This document shows, piece after piece, positions 5,968 through 12,805 of a stretch of DNA of 30,933 nucleotides (its first letter is position 1; every line of letters begins with the position of its first letter). This stretch comes from a virus: IMG/VR virus record IMGVR_UViG_3300046048_000315, positions 1-30,933 of that record. One strand, written 5' to 3'. The notes below the pieces were generated by a model. The model was given only the letters and a program-made list of their open reading frames with translations. It did not search any database and was not told where the DNA came from. A program made the translations under genes and the position numbers.

Positions 5968-8046
5968 ATGACAATTTACGGTTTCGGATTCAACTCAAAG
6001 ATGCCAATCGGCGATTCTTCACAGAAGGATCTGCTGGGGGGCAAGGGCGCGAACCTGGGGCACATGTCTCGCATGGGTTTGCCGGTACCTCCAGGCATCA
6101 CCATCCCGACCACCTACTGCCAGCAGTGGCTGGCACTGGACCCTAAGCACCAGCCATCCTTCGTGCATCACTTGTACATGGACTCGGTTAAGCCTGCCCT
6201 GGATGCGCTGCAGGAGCAGCACGGGTTCTGCCTGTTCTCGGTTCGATCGGGCGCAGCAGACTCGATGCCGGGCATGATGAACACCCTGCTGAACGTGGGC
6301 ATCACGACGAAGAACTTCCCCACGGTGGAGCAGGCACTGGGCTGGACAGCGGCACACGATTGCCGACGTCGCCAGTTCGAGATGTATGCCGACGTGGTAC
6401 TCGACGCTAACGAGTTGGTCGACACGCTGAAGGCGCAGGTCGCATCGAGCAAGTATGGCGAGAAGGCATTGCCTGCCGACATCTACCAGTCGGTTCCGCA
6501 CTTGCTGAAGCTGATCGAGAAGTACGAGCACAACGTGAACATGCCCGACGACTTCGACAACCAGATGATCCGATCCATCCGAGCCGTGTTCCAGTCGTGG
6601 AACTCCGAGCGGGCGCGGGAGTACCGAGCCATGCACGGGATCGACGACAACCTCGGCACGGCAGTCACGATTCAGTCGATGGTCTACGGCAATCTGAACA
6701 AGAAGTCGGCAAGCGGCGTGTACTTCACGCGCAACCCGATGACCGGCGAGAACATTCCTTACGGGGACTTCGTTGTCGGCGGACAAGGCGAGGATGTCGT
6801 CGCAGGCACGCACGATACCCTGGCGCTTGATTTCCTGCAGGAGTTCAACCCGACCGCGTATGCCCAACTGATCGAGTTCGGCGAGAAGCTGGAGGGTGAT
6901 TTCGAGGACATGGTCGACATCGAGTTCACCATCGAGAACGGCAAGCTGTACATGCTGCAGGTGCGAGTCGGCAAGCGTGAAGCCCGAGCGGCATTCCGCA
7001 TCGCCCATGACTTCGCCGAAGAAGGTGTGGTCAGTCGGGAGCAGGCGTGCAAGATGGTCACCGTCAAGCAGTTCCGAGCCATGCGCAAGACCCGCATCGA
7101 CCTCGACGTGGTACCGGACGCAGACTTCATCGGGATCGCGGCAGGGGGTTCCCTGGTTGTCGGTAGACCGGTTTACTCCTCGGCGGAAGCCAAGGCACTG
7201 GGCGGCAAGGAACCGGTGATCCTTGTCACTGACGAGACCAACCCCGAGGACTTCGGCGGCATGGCGGCAAGCGTCGGCATCCTGACCCGGACGGGTGGGC
7301 AGACATCGCACGCGGCAGTTGTCGGTCGATCGCTGGAGAAGCACTGCGTGGTCGGCTGCACGAGCCTGCCCGAGGAGATCGCTGTCGGTCAGATCACGAT
7401 CGACGGATCGACCGGGCGGGTCTGGTTTAATGCGCTGCCTCTGGTGTCTGATGCTGGCGACGAGTACGCAGCCAAGCTGCTGGAGTGGGGCAGCGAGGGC
7501 AAGATCCTGCGAGTCGGCATCGACTACACGGGAGACCTGAACGGCAAGTGCGTGACCCTGGCGGACGCGGTACCTGCAGACGTGGCAGCGTTCCTCGGGA
7601 CCCTGGCGGCGAAGACGTTCGAGAAGATCTACATCGACCTGACCGTACCGGGCAGCGAGATGCGAGAAGACGATGCGCTGCTGTGGGAGTTGACCGGGCA
7701 GGTGCGTAACCCAGCACGAGAAGCCCTGCAGGCGCGTGTGCACGTGTTTGCTGAAGTGGCTGGGTCCTTGGGCCTCCTAGACCGCGTGCTGCTCTTGGCG
7801 GCACCTGAAGCGTCTGGGGCTTTACTGAGCGCGGGGTGGAAAGTCGTGGCAGTCGTTGATACTCTGGACAGATTGCTGGACAGCACCGGAGTCGTCGACA
7901 TCCTTCCCGCGTTCGCAGCGAGCGTAGGGGGCGAGGAGGTCGCTGCCAAACTGATCAACCTGATGGCAGAGGCTGGCAAGCAGATCGAGCAGGTGCCTGA
8001 CATGCTGTCGCACGCTCGACTGATCTCCACGGTGTTCGCATCATGA
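5968..8046 (+). CDS. truncated pyruvate phosphate dikinase-like protein (ATP-grasp + phosphohistidine domains, new C-terminus)
   Basis: The 692-residue product matches the first two parts of pyruvate phosphate dikinase (PPDK: ATP + Pi + pyruvate to AMP + PPi + PEP). Visible motifs are LLGGKGANL (about 23-31), FSVRSGAADSMPGMMNTLLN (about 89-108), TAVTIQSMVYGN (about 232), GVYFTRNPMTGE (about 250), GEDVVAGTH (about 274) and DIEFTIENGKLYMLQVRVG with Q331/R333, then the phosphohistidine domain with GILTRTGGQTSHAAVV, catalytic His448. These sit at almost the same residue numbers as in full-length PPDK (about 875 residues). The PEP/pyruvate barrel with its LCRTEHMF and catalytic Cys motifs is missing; instead about 190 unfamiliar residues follow. 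The protein could therefore still phosphorylate its own histidine but should not make PEP unaided. It has its own promoter and ribosome site CACGGAGGCA. Alternatives: a PEP-utilising family enzyme with another acceptor, or a decoy/regulator of host PPDK. Confidence 0.9.
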   Translation: MTIYGFGFNSKMPIGDSSQKDLLGGKGANLGHMSRMGLPVPPGITIPTTYCQQWLALDPKHQPSFVHHLYMDSVKPALDALQEQHGFCLFSVRSGAADSMPGMMNTLLNVGITTKNFPTVEQALGWTAAHDCRRRQFEMYADVVLDANELVDTLKAQVASSKYGEKALPADIYQSVPHLLKLIEKYEHNVNMPDDFDNQMIRSIRAVFQSWNSERAREYRAMHGIDDNLGTAVTIQSMVYGNLNKKSASGVYFTRNPMTGENIPYGDFVVGGQGEDVVAGTHDTLALDFLQEFNPTAYAQLIEFGEKLEGDFEDMVDIEFTIENGKLYMLQVRVGKREARAAFRIAHDFAEEGVVSREQACKMVTVKQFRAMRKTRIDLDVVPDADFIGIAAGGSLVVGRPVYSSAEAKALGGKEPVILVTDETNPEDFGGMAASVGILTRTGGQTSHAAVVGRSLEKHCVVGCTSLPEEIAVGQITIDGSTGRVWFNALPLVSDAGDEYAAKLLEWGSEGKILRVGIDYTGDLNGKCVTLADAVPADVAAFLGTLAAKTFEKIYIDLTVPGSEMREDDALLWELTGQVRNPAREALQARVHVFAEVAGSLGLLDRVLLLAAPEASGALLSAGWKVVAVVDTLDRLLDSTGVVDILPAFAASVGGEEVAAKLINLMAEAGKQIEQVPDMLSHARLISTVFAS

Positions 8047-8055
8047 AGGGGTTCA

Positions 8056-8502
8056 ATGGCGATCAGACGTGTGCGCAAAACGCCGAGGGTGCTGCCAGAT
8101 TCAGAGCAGTGCCCCAAGTGCCGAGGACCCGCGTGGTACGAGGTCACCGATCACGACATCATTCAACGCTGCACATGCGGACTTCTCCGCTACGTGTGGG
8201 CGAAGCTGCCCGACGGGGGATACCGAACCCACGTGCAGCGCAAGGAGGAGTTCAAGGTTCCCGAGAAGGGTACCAAGTTGAGCATCTGCCTGGGGTACGT
8301 CGCAAGCGTCTATCCCAAAACAGTCACGACCCGAGACCTGTGTGGGATCAGCGGGCAGAACACGTCGGACGTGTCGAGTCAGTTGATTGTGCTGATGCAC
8401 AAGGGTCTAATAGAGCGGATAGAAGCGCGGCCTGGAACGAAGGGCGGCAGCATCTGGCGCATCACGCGTCGAGCACTCGACGCATTAAGCATGGAGGTGT
8501 AA
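8056..8502 (+). CDS. zinc-ribbon / winged-helix DNA-binding protein
   Basis: The 148-residue product has an N-terminal zinc ribbon (CPKCRGPAWYEV...RCTCG, about residues 19-43, C-x2-C and C-x-C spacing) and a C-terminal winged-helix pattern: a helix at KLSICLGYVASVY, TTRDLCGISGQNTSDVSSQL as recognition region, LIVLMHKGLIERI and a wing GGSIWRIT. This resembles small MarR- or replication-initiator-like winged helices that read DNA. AAGGGG precedes ATG 8056, ten bases after the stop of the PPDK-like gene, so both are likely co-transcribed. A phage transcription regulator is likely; the target is unknown and the 14-bp repeat or the promoter operators are candidates. Confidence 0.8.
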   Translation: MAIRRVRKTPRVLPDSEQCPKCRGPAWYEVTDHDIIQRCTCGLLRYVWAKLPDGGYRTHVQRKEEFKVPEKGTKLSICLGYVASVYPKTVTTRDLCGISGQNTSDVSSQLIVLMHKGLIERIEARPGTKGGSIWRITRRALDALSMEV

Positions 8503-8505
8503 ATC

Positions 8506-8826
8506 ATGGCACTCGTATTTGAACTGTATCCCGACGAGCCGTACAACGACTTCTACGTGGAGGACGTCCGCGTCACCCTGGAGTCCATCCGCCACGAGTT
8601 CAACTATAAGTTGAAGGTCTGGTCCCCGAACCTGCACACTGTTGTGGAGGTCACCGACCAGCGAGCAGTCGAGATACTGCCCGGCGTGCGAGTCAGCGCA
8701 GGAGATGGCGCAGACATTGCCAAGCACGCGGTAAAGGTAGCGATCGAAGCACCGAGGAGGATCAGAGTCGACCGTGGCACTGTTTATCGAGAACGGCAAA
8801 AAGGCAACATCAAAGCCACGACCTGA
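8506..8826 (+). CDS. CsrA-like RNA-binding protein with N-terminal extension
   Basis: The 106-residue product ends with a stretch that resembles CsrA/RsmA: VEILPGVRVS followed by HAVKVAIEAPRRIRVDRGTV, comparable with the CsrA pattern ...QVRIGVxAPxxVxVHREEIY. The Arg of the VDR motif corresponds to the RNA-contacting Arg44 of CsrA. The canonical N-terminal MLxLTR is replaced by VEVTDQR, and about 45 unrelated residues precede it (an acidic strand-helix region). CsrA dimers bind GGA motifs at ribosome sites; this genome has many GGAGG sites, so control of phage or host translation is plausible. Ribosome site TGGAGG lies before ATG 8506, and the gene is four bases after the preceding stop. The call rests on short motif similarity and could be wrong. 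Confidence 0.55.
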   Translation: MALVFELYPDEPYNDFYVEDVRVTLESIRHEFNYKLKVWSPNLHTVVEVTDQRAVEILPGVRVSAGDGADIAKHAVKVAIEAPRRIRVDRGTVYRERQKGNIKATT

Positions 8827-9166
8827 AGGGTTCGGCATACCTATGCGGCTGGTCCGCTGGGTGCGCGACCACGAATACGCTGACGAGGATGCGTACCTCT
8901 GGCTGCGGCGTGCGATGTACGAGAGTGCACCGATCACGCACCCGGAGGGCAACCGTCGGTACGGTGACCTGTTGCTGACGGTGAGTGACAACCGGCTGGT
9001 TGACCTCGCAGTCTACGAGCCACAGTGTGCATCCTGTAACGACACGCGTCGGTTCATCGCGTACGACCCGGACGGCACACCAAGATCCTGGCCCTGCCCA
9101 GATTGCAGGGTTGACAAACGTCAAGGACGAGCAGAGAATAGAACGTCGAATACACCACGGAGGTGA
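8774..9166 (+). CDS. hypothetical protein with zinc-ribbon motif
   Basis: GTG 8774 overlaps the preceding gene by 53 bases in another frame and gives 130 residues. The N-terminal part has a helix-rich region (MRLVRWVRDHEYADEDAYLWLRR), and the C-terminal part a zinc-ribbon: CASCNDTRRF...WPCPDC (about 85-111). The last ~20 residues are read through promoter P4 and look unstructured. Purine-rich GAGGAGG lies about 15 bases upstream of the start; an internal ATG near 8843 is an alternative. Function unknown; a nucleic-acid-binding role is possible. Confidence 0.7.
   Translation: MALFIENGKKATSKPRPEGFGIPMRLVRWVRDHEYADEDAYLWLRRAMYESAPITHPEGNRRYGDLLLTVSDNRLVDLAVYEPQCASCNDTRRFIAYDPDGTPRSWPCPDCRVDKRQGRAENRTSNTPRR
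9111..9139 (+). promoter_or_regulatory. sigma70-like promoter P4
   Basis: GGGTTGACAAACG block with TTGACA at 9111-9116, 17-base spacer, GAGAAT (9134-9139) as a modest -10. TTGAC/GTCAA (9111-9115 / 9120-9124) form a small inverted repeat over the -35. It lies inside the end of the gene at 8774 and drives the phosphatase gene at 9168. Confidence 0.6.
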
Positions 9167-9167
9167 C

Positions 9168-9677
9168 ATGTTTAGTAATGAGTATCAACGCGTCCAATCA
9201 ATTGGACGATCGCGCCCGGATTCCATCCGCACCATCATGCTGGAGTTCCCCTTCGGCGCTGCAGCGGTGACCGGGGGTCCTTACCTGCATCGTCTTCCAG
9301 GCTATGCCGGGGTGAAGCTGGCGGCAGAGATCGACGCCGAGTGCGCCATCAACCTACCGACCGAGGACTTCAGCGTGCCTGACGTCGAGCAATGCGAGCG
9401 AGCACTGGCAGCAGCGATTGCACTGGCAGCAGCAGGCTCACCGATCTATGTCGGCTGCATGGGTGGCATCGGTCGCACTGGTCTGTTCCTGGCGCTGCTG
9501 GCAAAGATCTCGCTGCGGTCGATGAAGCCGTGGTATTCGCTGAGTTCCCATCAGGACCCGGTCGCGTTTATCCGCAACACCTTCAAGCCCCACGCGGTCG
9601 AGACCAAGCAGCAGCAGGAGTACGTCCAACTGTTCAACACGCACCGGCTGGAACGTCTTGCAAAATCCTTACGATAG
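9168..9677 (+). CDS. dual-specificity/tyrosine phosphatase-like protein A
   Basis: The 169-residue product carries the Cys-phosphatase P-loop C-x5-R in YVGCMGGIGRTGLFLALLAK, with nucleophile Cys97 and Arg103. Family members hydrolyse phosphate esters of Tyr/Ser/Thr, phospholipids or RNA 5' ends through a phospho-Cys intermediate. The length is close to the minimal dual-specificity fold. I start at ATG 9168, after CACGGAGGTG (9156-9165), although the frame is open further upstream. A related gene is at 11014: both have the same P-loop and a conserved later block (DPVAFIRNTF here, DPIGYVRENY there), so they are paralogues. A 14-bp repeat lies 25 bases after the start codon. Possible substrates include the products of the PPDK-like kinase nearby; that is inference. 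Confidence 0.8.
   Translation: MFSNEYQRVQSIGRSRPDSIRTIMLEFPFGAAAVTGGPYLHRLPGYAGVKLAAEIDAECAINLPTEDFSVPDVEQCERALAAAIALAAAGSPIYVGCMGGIGRTGLFLALLAKISLRSMKPWYSLSSHQDPVAFIRNTFKPHAVETKQQQEYVQLFNTHRLERLAKSLR
9193..9206 (+). repeat. 14-bp dispersed near-palindrome, copy 2
   Basis: TCCAATCAATTGGA, extended to CGTCC...GGACG by the flanks. It is in the first codons of phosphatase A (QSIG), downstream of promoter P4, a place where a bound protein could block transcription. Confidence 0.9.
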
Positions 9678-9681
9678 GGGG

Positions 9682-9709
9682 TTGACGAACGGTAGGGATC
9701 TGGTAAACT
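9682..9709 (+). promoter_or_regulatory. sigma70-like promoter P5 with inverted repeat around the -10
   Basis: GGGTTGACGAACGG block with TTGACG at 9682-9687, 16-base spacer, TAAACT (9704-9709) preceded by TGG (extended -10). GGGATC (9695-9700) and GATCCC (9710-9715) bracket the -10 exactly. It drives the genes from 9735 to 11658. Confidence 0.75.
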
Positions 9710-9734
9710 GATCCCATCAGTCACGGAGGCAAGC

Positions 9735-9944
9735 ATGGAAAAGAGATTCACAGTTACGATCGAGACCCCCGAGGCGTGGGACGGTGAACTTGCCGTCTTC
9801 AAAATCGTCAACCGTCGCGGTCGCACCTGGGTGTCCAAGACCCCAGACGCGCCCTGCTACCTGTCGGAGCAGCACTACGAACTGGAGGACTACCTCAACA
9901 ACGGGGGCAAGCTGAACCCGGCGTCCTGGGAGGAGGTTGCCTGA
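9735..9944 (+). CDS. small hypothetical protein
   Basis: The 69-residue product (MEKRFTVTIETPEAWDGELA...) looks like a small beta domain with a C-terminal helix. It follows promoter P5 and ribosome site CACGGAGGCA (9722-9731). Its stop TGA overlaps the ATG of the next gene, so translation is coupled. No family recognised. Confidence 0.75.
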   Translation: MEKRFTVTIETPEAWDGELAVFKIVNRRGRTWVSKTPDAPCYLSEQHYELEDYLNNGGKLNPASWEEVA

Positions 9945-11017
9945 TGTTCGCCTATGACACCGACACCCTGAACCACCACACGAAGGAGAGACCGGGCACC
10001 ATGTTCCGCGACCTCTCCGGCGTGCCGATGAACGAGATGGGCAAAGCCCTGGCAGTTGCCAAGCAGCGAGCGAACGGCAAGGTGCAACCGGAGCAGGAGG
10101 CTGTGGTCTTCTACCTGTTGAACCATGCGGTCGCTGAGATCGCGCAGAAGGTGGACACCGACGAACCTCTGGGAGACTACCTGCCGATCGTCGAGAACTA
10201 CCACCGGGCACTGAACCGTCTGGGTTTCCGTCTGTTCAGCTACCTGTTCTGCATCACCACGCGGGAGGCGCGGCACCTGAACGAGATCCAGTTCAGCAAG
10301 CTGAGCGCAGCGCATCCTCCGGTGCTGGTGAACTTCCTGTCGAACCGAATCAAGAGCAAGGCACAAGAGGCTCTGTTCGATTGCGATCTTCCCGGTGTGA
10401 CCGTGGGTCAGTACCTCGACTTCATCGCGGACATCTACTACGTCTGCACCTGGGGTGGATCGTTCGGCGGACCCAAGTGGGGAGTCATCACCGATTGCCT
10501 GCGCAGCGTGGTGAAGGGCGAGTCCTCGATCGAGATGATGCTGGACGTCGGCTACACGCTGGCGCATAACACCTCCTCGATCTTCAACAAGGGCATGTAC
10601 TACAACGACTACAGCGGCGACGACATGATCGTGATACTGGACTGCCAGCGAGCGGGGCAGATCCCGAACTACGTGAAGTCCGGCGAGTACCCCCACGTGA
10701 ACAAGGAAGCCCACGGTCTGCTGAAGCAGATCGAGGATGCGGGTCTGATGACCGTGCAGCCCTGGGTGAACTGGGGACTGGTTGAACTGCTGGGCAGCAT
10801 GAAGAAGTACCCCTCCTTCAAGGTAGCAACGGAGCACAAGTTCGGCGGGAATGCCGACTATCAAGTCGAGGTGGCGAGTACCGCAGACAAGGCGCACGCC
10901 AAGCAGGTCGCCAATCTTGCGGCACTGGCGGCGAAGGAAGCGGCAGAGAACGAAGGCACGATCGAGATCATGCCGGGCGTGAAATTGAAGAAGGCGAAAG
11001 CCGTGAGGGCTGCATGA
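9944..11017 (+). CDS. conserved-looking phage protein of unknown function
   Basis: The 357-residue product is a well-folded soluble protein: helix-rich N-terminal half (AVVFYLLNHAVAEIAQKV, YHRALNRLGFRLFSYLF), a Gly/Trp segment (TWGGSFGGPKWG, about 168-179), an acidic-aromatic segment (YYNDYSGDDMIVILDCQ, about 220-236) and a Lys/Ala-rich helix at the end. GGGAGGAGG precedes the ATG. It lies between a small gene and phosphatase B, overlapping the latter by four bases, so the three are co-expressed from P5. I do not recognise the family, and no catalytic motif is certain. Confidence 0.8.
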   Translation: MFAYDTDTLNHHTKERPGTMFRDLSGVPMNEMGKALAVAKQRANGKVQPEQEAVVFYLLNHAVAEIAQKVDTDEPLGDYLPIVENYHRALNRLGFRLFSYLFCITTREARHLNEIQFSKLSAAHPPVLVNFLSNRIKSKAQEALFDCDLPGVTVGQYLDFIADIYYVCTWGGSFGGPKWGVITDCLRSVVKGESSIEMMLDVGYTLAHNTSSIFNKGMYYNDYSGDDMIVILDCQRAGQIPNYVKSGEYPHVNKEAHGLLKQIEDAGLMTVQPWVNWGLVELLGSMKKYPSFKVATEHKFGGNADYQVEVASTADKAHAKQVANLAALAAKEAAENEGTIEIMPGVKLKKAKAVRAA

Positions 11018-11658
11018 TGTGGAAAGGAAAAGAGACGACCCCGAAGTGGGGCGGGAAGAAGTCAGCGGGAGGGTGGACGACCAACGGCAAGCGATGCTAC
11101 CACGACCACCCGGTGCTGAAGCTGAAATGCACGACCGGCGAGGACGTGGAGATCTTTGGCGGGTCCTGCGGGTCACCCGTGTGGGACGACTGCGACATCT
11201 ACATCGGGCTGGACTACTCGATGAAGGACCACCCGCATCGGTTCCCGTGGCACCCTGGGCACGCGATCCACTACAAGATCACCGACATGAAGGCACCCGA
11301 GGACCCGGTCGAGTTCAAGCAACTGATCGACTGGCTGTGCACTGAACTGCGTCAGGGAGCGCGTGTGCACGTCGGCTGCATAGGGGGGCATGGCAGGACG
11401 GGTCTGGTGCTGTCGGCGCTTACAGCGACGCTGACGGAGTCACAGGACCCCATAGGCTACGTGCGGGAGAACTACTGCAAGAAGGCAGTCGAGTCCGAGG
11501 AGCAGGTCGAGTTCCTCGTGCAGCACTTCCACTGTGCCAAGGCACTGCCGGTGAAGACGTACGCGACCCCCAAGAAGACCAGCACGATGACACGGGTCGG
11601 GCCGGTGCGGGACGCGCCCATGTACCTGTTCGGAGATTATGAGGTAACCCCATTTTAG
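11014..11658 (+). CDS. dual-specificity/tyrosine phosphatase-like protein B
   Basis: The 214-residue product has the P-loop VHVGCIGGHGRTGLVLSALT with Cys122 and Arg128 (C-x5-R), followed by DPIGYVRENYCKKAVESEEQ, closely parallel to phosphatase A at 9168. The N-terminal part is longer (about 70 residues rich in Lys/Trp/Gly: WKGKETTPKWGGKK), and a C-terminal tail of about 35 residues is absent from A. An aspartate in IGLDYSMKDHPH could be the general acid. The gene starts four bases inside the previous one. Two diverged copies so close together suggest duplication followed by specialisation for different substrates. Confidence 0.8.
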   Translation: MMWKGKETTPKWGGKKSAGGWTTNGKRCYHDHPVLKLKCTTGEDVEIFGGSCGSPVWDDCDIYIGLDYSMKDHPHRFPWHPGHAIHYKITDMKAPEDPVEFKQLIDWLCTELRQGARVHVGCIGGHGRTGLVLSALTATLTESQDPIGYVRENYCKKAVESEEQVEFLVQHFHCAKALPVKTYATPKKTSTMTRVGPVRDAPMYLFGDYEVTPF

Positions 11659-11662
11659 GGGG

Positions 11663-11692
11663 TTGACAAACGGTCGGCAGTCGTGGTTTAAT
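11663..11692 (+). promoter_or_regulatory. sigma70-like promoter P6
   Basis: GGGTTGACAAACGG block with TTGACA at 11663-11668, 18-base spacer, TTTAAT (11687-11692) preceded by TGG (extended -10). AACCCC (11646-11651) and GGGGTT (11659-11664) form an inverted repeat reaching into the -35. Drives the genes from 11730. Confidence 0.75.
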
Positions 11693-11729
11693 GTACCCAC
11701 ACTGAGAACACAGACACGGAAGCAACGAC

Positions 11730-11966
11730 ATGAACAACATCATCGAATATCAGACCGGCGCACACGCAGCAGGCGACTTTGAAGTCATGCTCGAAAGCAC
11801 CGCAAACCTTTACGCTGCAGTGTCCATCGTTGCACGCTGCAACAACATCGACAACGACGCGTACATCATGGCGCACGGTGTTGACGTAGAGAACGAACTG
11901 ATCAACGAAGCACGCGCAGAAGCATACGCAGCAGGCGAAGGTTCTCGCCCGTTCGAGTTCTGCTAA
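11730..11966 (+). CDS. small acidic hypothetical protein
   Basis: The 78-residue product (MNNIIEYQTGAHAAGDFEVML...) is acidic and mostly helical, rich in Ala/Asn/Glu, and less GC-rich in codon use than its neighbours. It follows promoter P6 and ribosome site CACGGAAGCA (11715-11724). Acidic size-matched proteins in phage early regions are often inhibitors or DNA mimics, but nothing here proves this. Function unknown. Confidence 0.7.
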   Translation: MNNIIEYQTGAHAAGDFEVMLESTANLYAAVSIVARCNNIDNDAYIMAHGVDVENELINEARAEAYAAGEGSRPFEFC

Positions 11967-11995
11967 TCACACGAAGACACGGAGGCAACAAGGCA

Positions 11996-12805
11996 ATGGC
12001 AATGAAACAAGTATTCACCCCGAGCAAGTTCGCGGGCATATTCGACGTCGAGGTTCCTGGCACCGAGAAGCTGGAGGACTGGGGCGTGAAGGTCATCATG
12101 TCAGGCGGCAAGATGGCTATGCAATGCGGCGATAAGCCGATCATCTCAGGCGTCGGTCTGCACCCTGGTGTACTGGCACTGGCATCCGCAGGAGAACTTC
12201 CTGCCGTGGCAAAGCACCACGTGCAAGGTGTGATCGAGGCGGCGTACAAGCACGCACTCTCGTGGAACAAGTGGACTGCCGAGGAGCCGAAGACTGAGGG
12301 CGCGGACAAGAAGCCGATGTACAAGGACCTGTCCGGGTTCTTCGTTCCTGATGACAAGCAGAAGGCTGCACCGGCACCGATGCCCCCGACACCTCCACCG
12401 GTTGTGGTCGAGGAGAAGGTCTGGCCCGTCGAGGAGGCTGACCCGGCTGGGGCGACCAAGGTCAAGCTGATCGACGCCACCAAGATGTACCAGCCCGTCG
12501 AGGGCACGAGTTCGGGATCTACCTATCACTGCATCGCGATCGCGGGACTGCTGAAGTTCGCAGCGCGGCGCAAGGGGCAGGACCTGTCCATCCGCGTCGA
12601 GGGACCTGTCGAGAAGTTCGCCGACGAGCTAGTCGCTGCAGGCTTCAACGACACGTACCTGCCGAAAGGCTACACGTCGGTGCACTTCCACGGAGTCGAC
12701 GACATGCTGGCCCAGCGAGCACTGGGGGCTGTCCTGATGGGTACGGGCCTGGAGTTCGCGACCCCGATACCGCACCTTCACGAGATCGTGGGGCACGGCG
12801 AATGA
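11996..12805 (+). CDS. two-part hypothetical protein with Pro-rich linker
   Basis: The 269-residue product has an N-terminal domain (about 1-120; GGKMAMQCGDKPIISGVGLHP), a Pro-rich linker (APAPMPPTPPPVVVEE, about 124-139) and a C-terminal alpha/beta domain (about 150-265; STYHCIAIAGLLKFAARRKG, ... KGYTSVHFHGVDD). CACGGAGGCA (11978-11987) lies upstream; ATG 11996 and ATG 12002 are both possible starts. No family recognised. It overlaps the next gene by four bases (ATGA) and leads towards the polymerase gene, so a DNA-metabolism role is conceivable but unproven. Confidence 0.75.
   Translation: MAMKQVFTPSKFAGIFDVEVPGTEKLEDWGVKVIMSGGKMAMQCGDKPIISGVGLHPGVLALASAGELPAVAKHHVQGVIEAAYKHALSWNKWTAEEPKTEGADKKPMYKDLSGFFVPDDKQKAAPAPMPPTPPPVVVEEKVWPVEEADPAGATKVKLIDATKMYQPVEGTSSGSTYHCIAIAGLLKFAARRKGQDLSIRVEGPVEKFADELVAAGFNDTYLPKGYTSVHFHGVDDMLAQRALGAVLMGTGLEFATPIPHLHEIVGHGE

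Noticed and set aside
6019-7743. Long minus-strand open frame opposite the PPDK-like gene
   Set aside because: Shadow of a strongly coding + strand gene.
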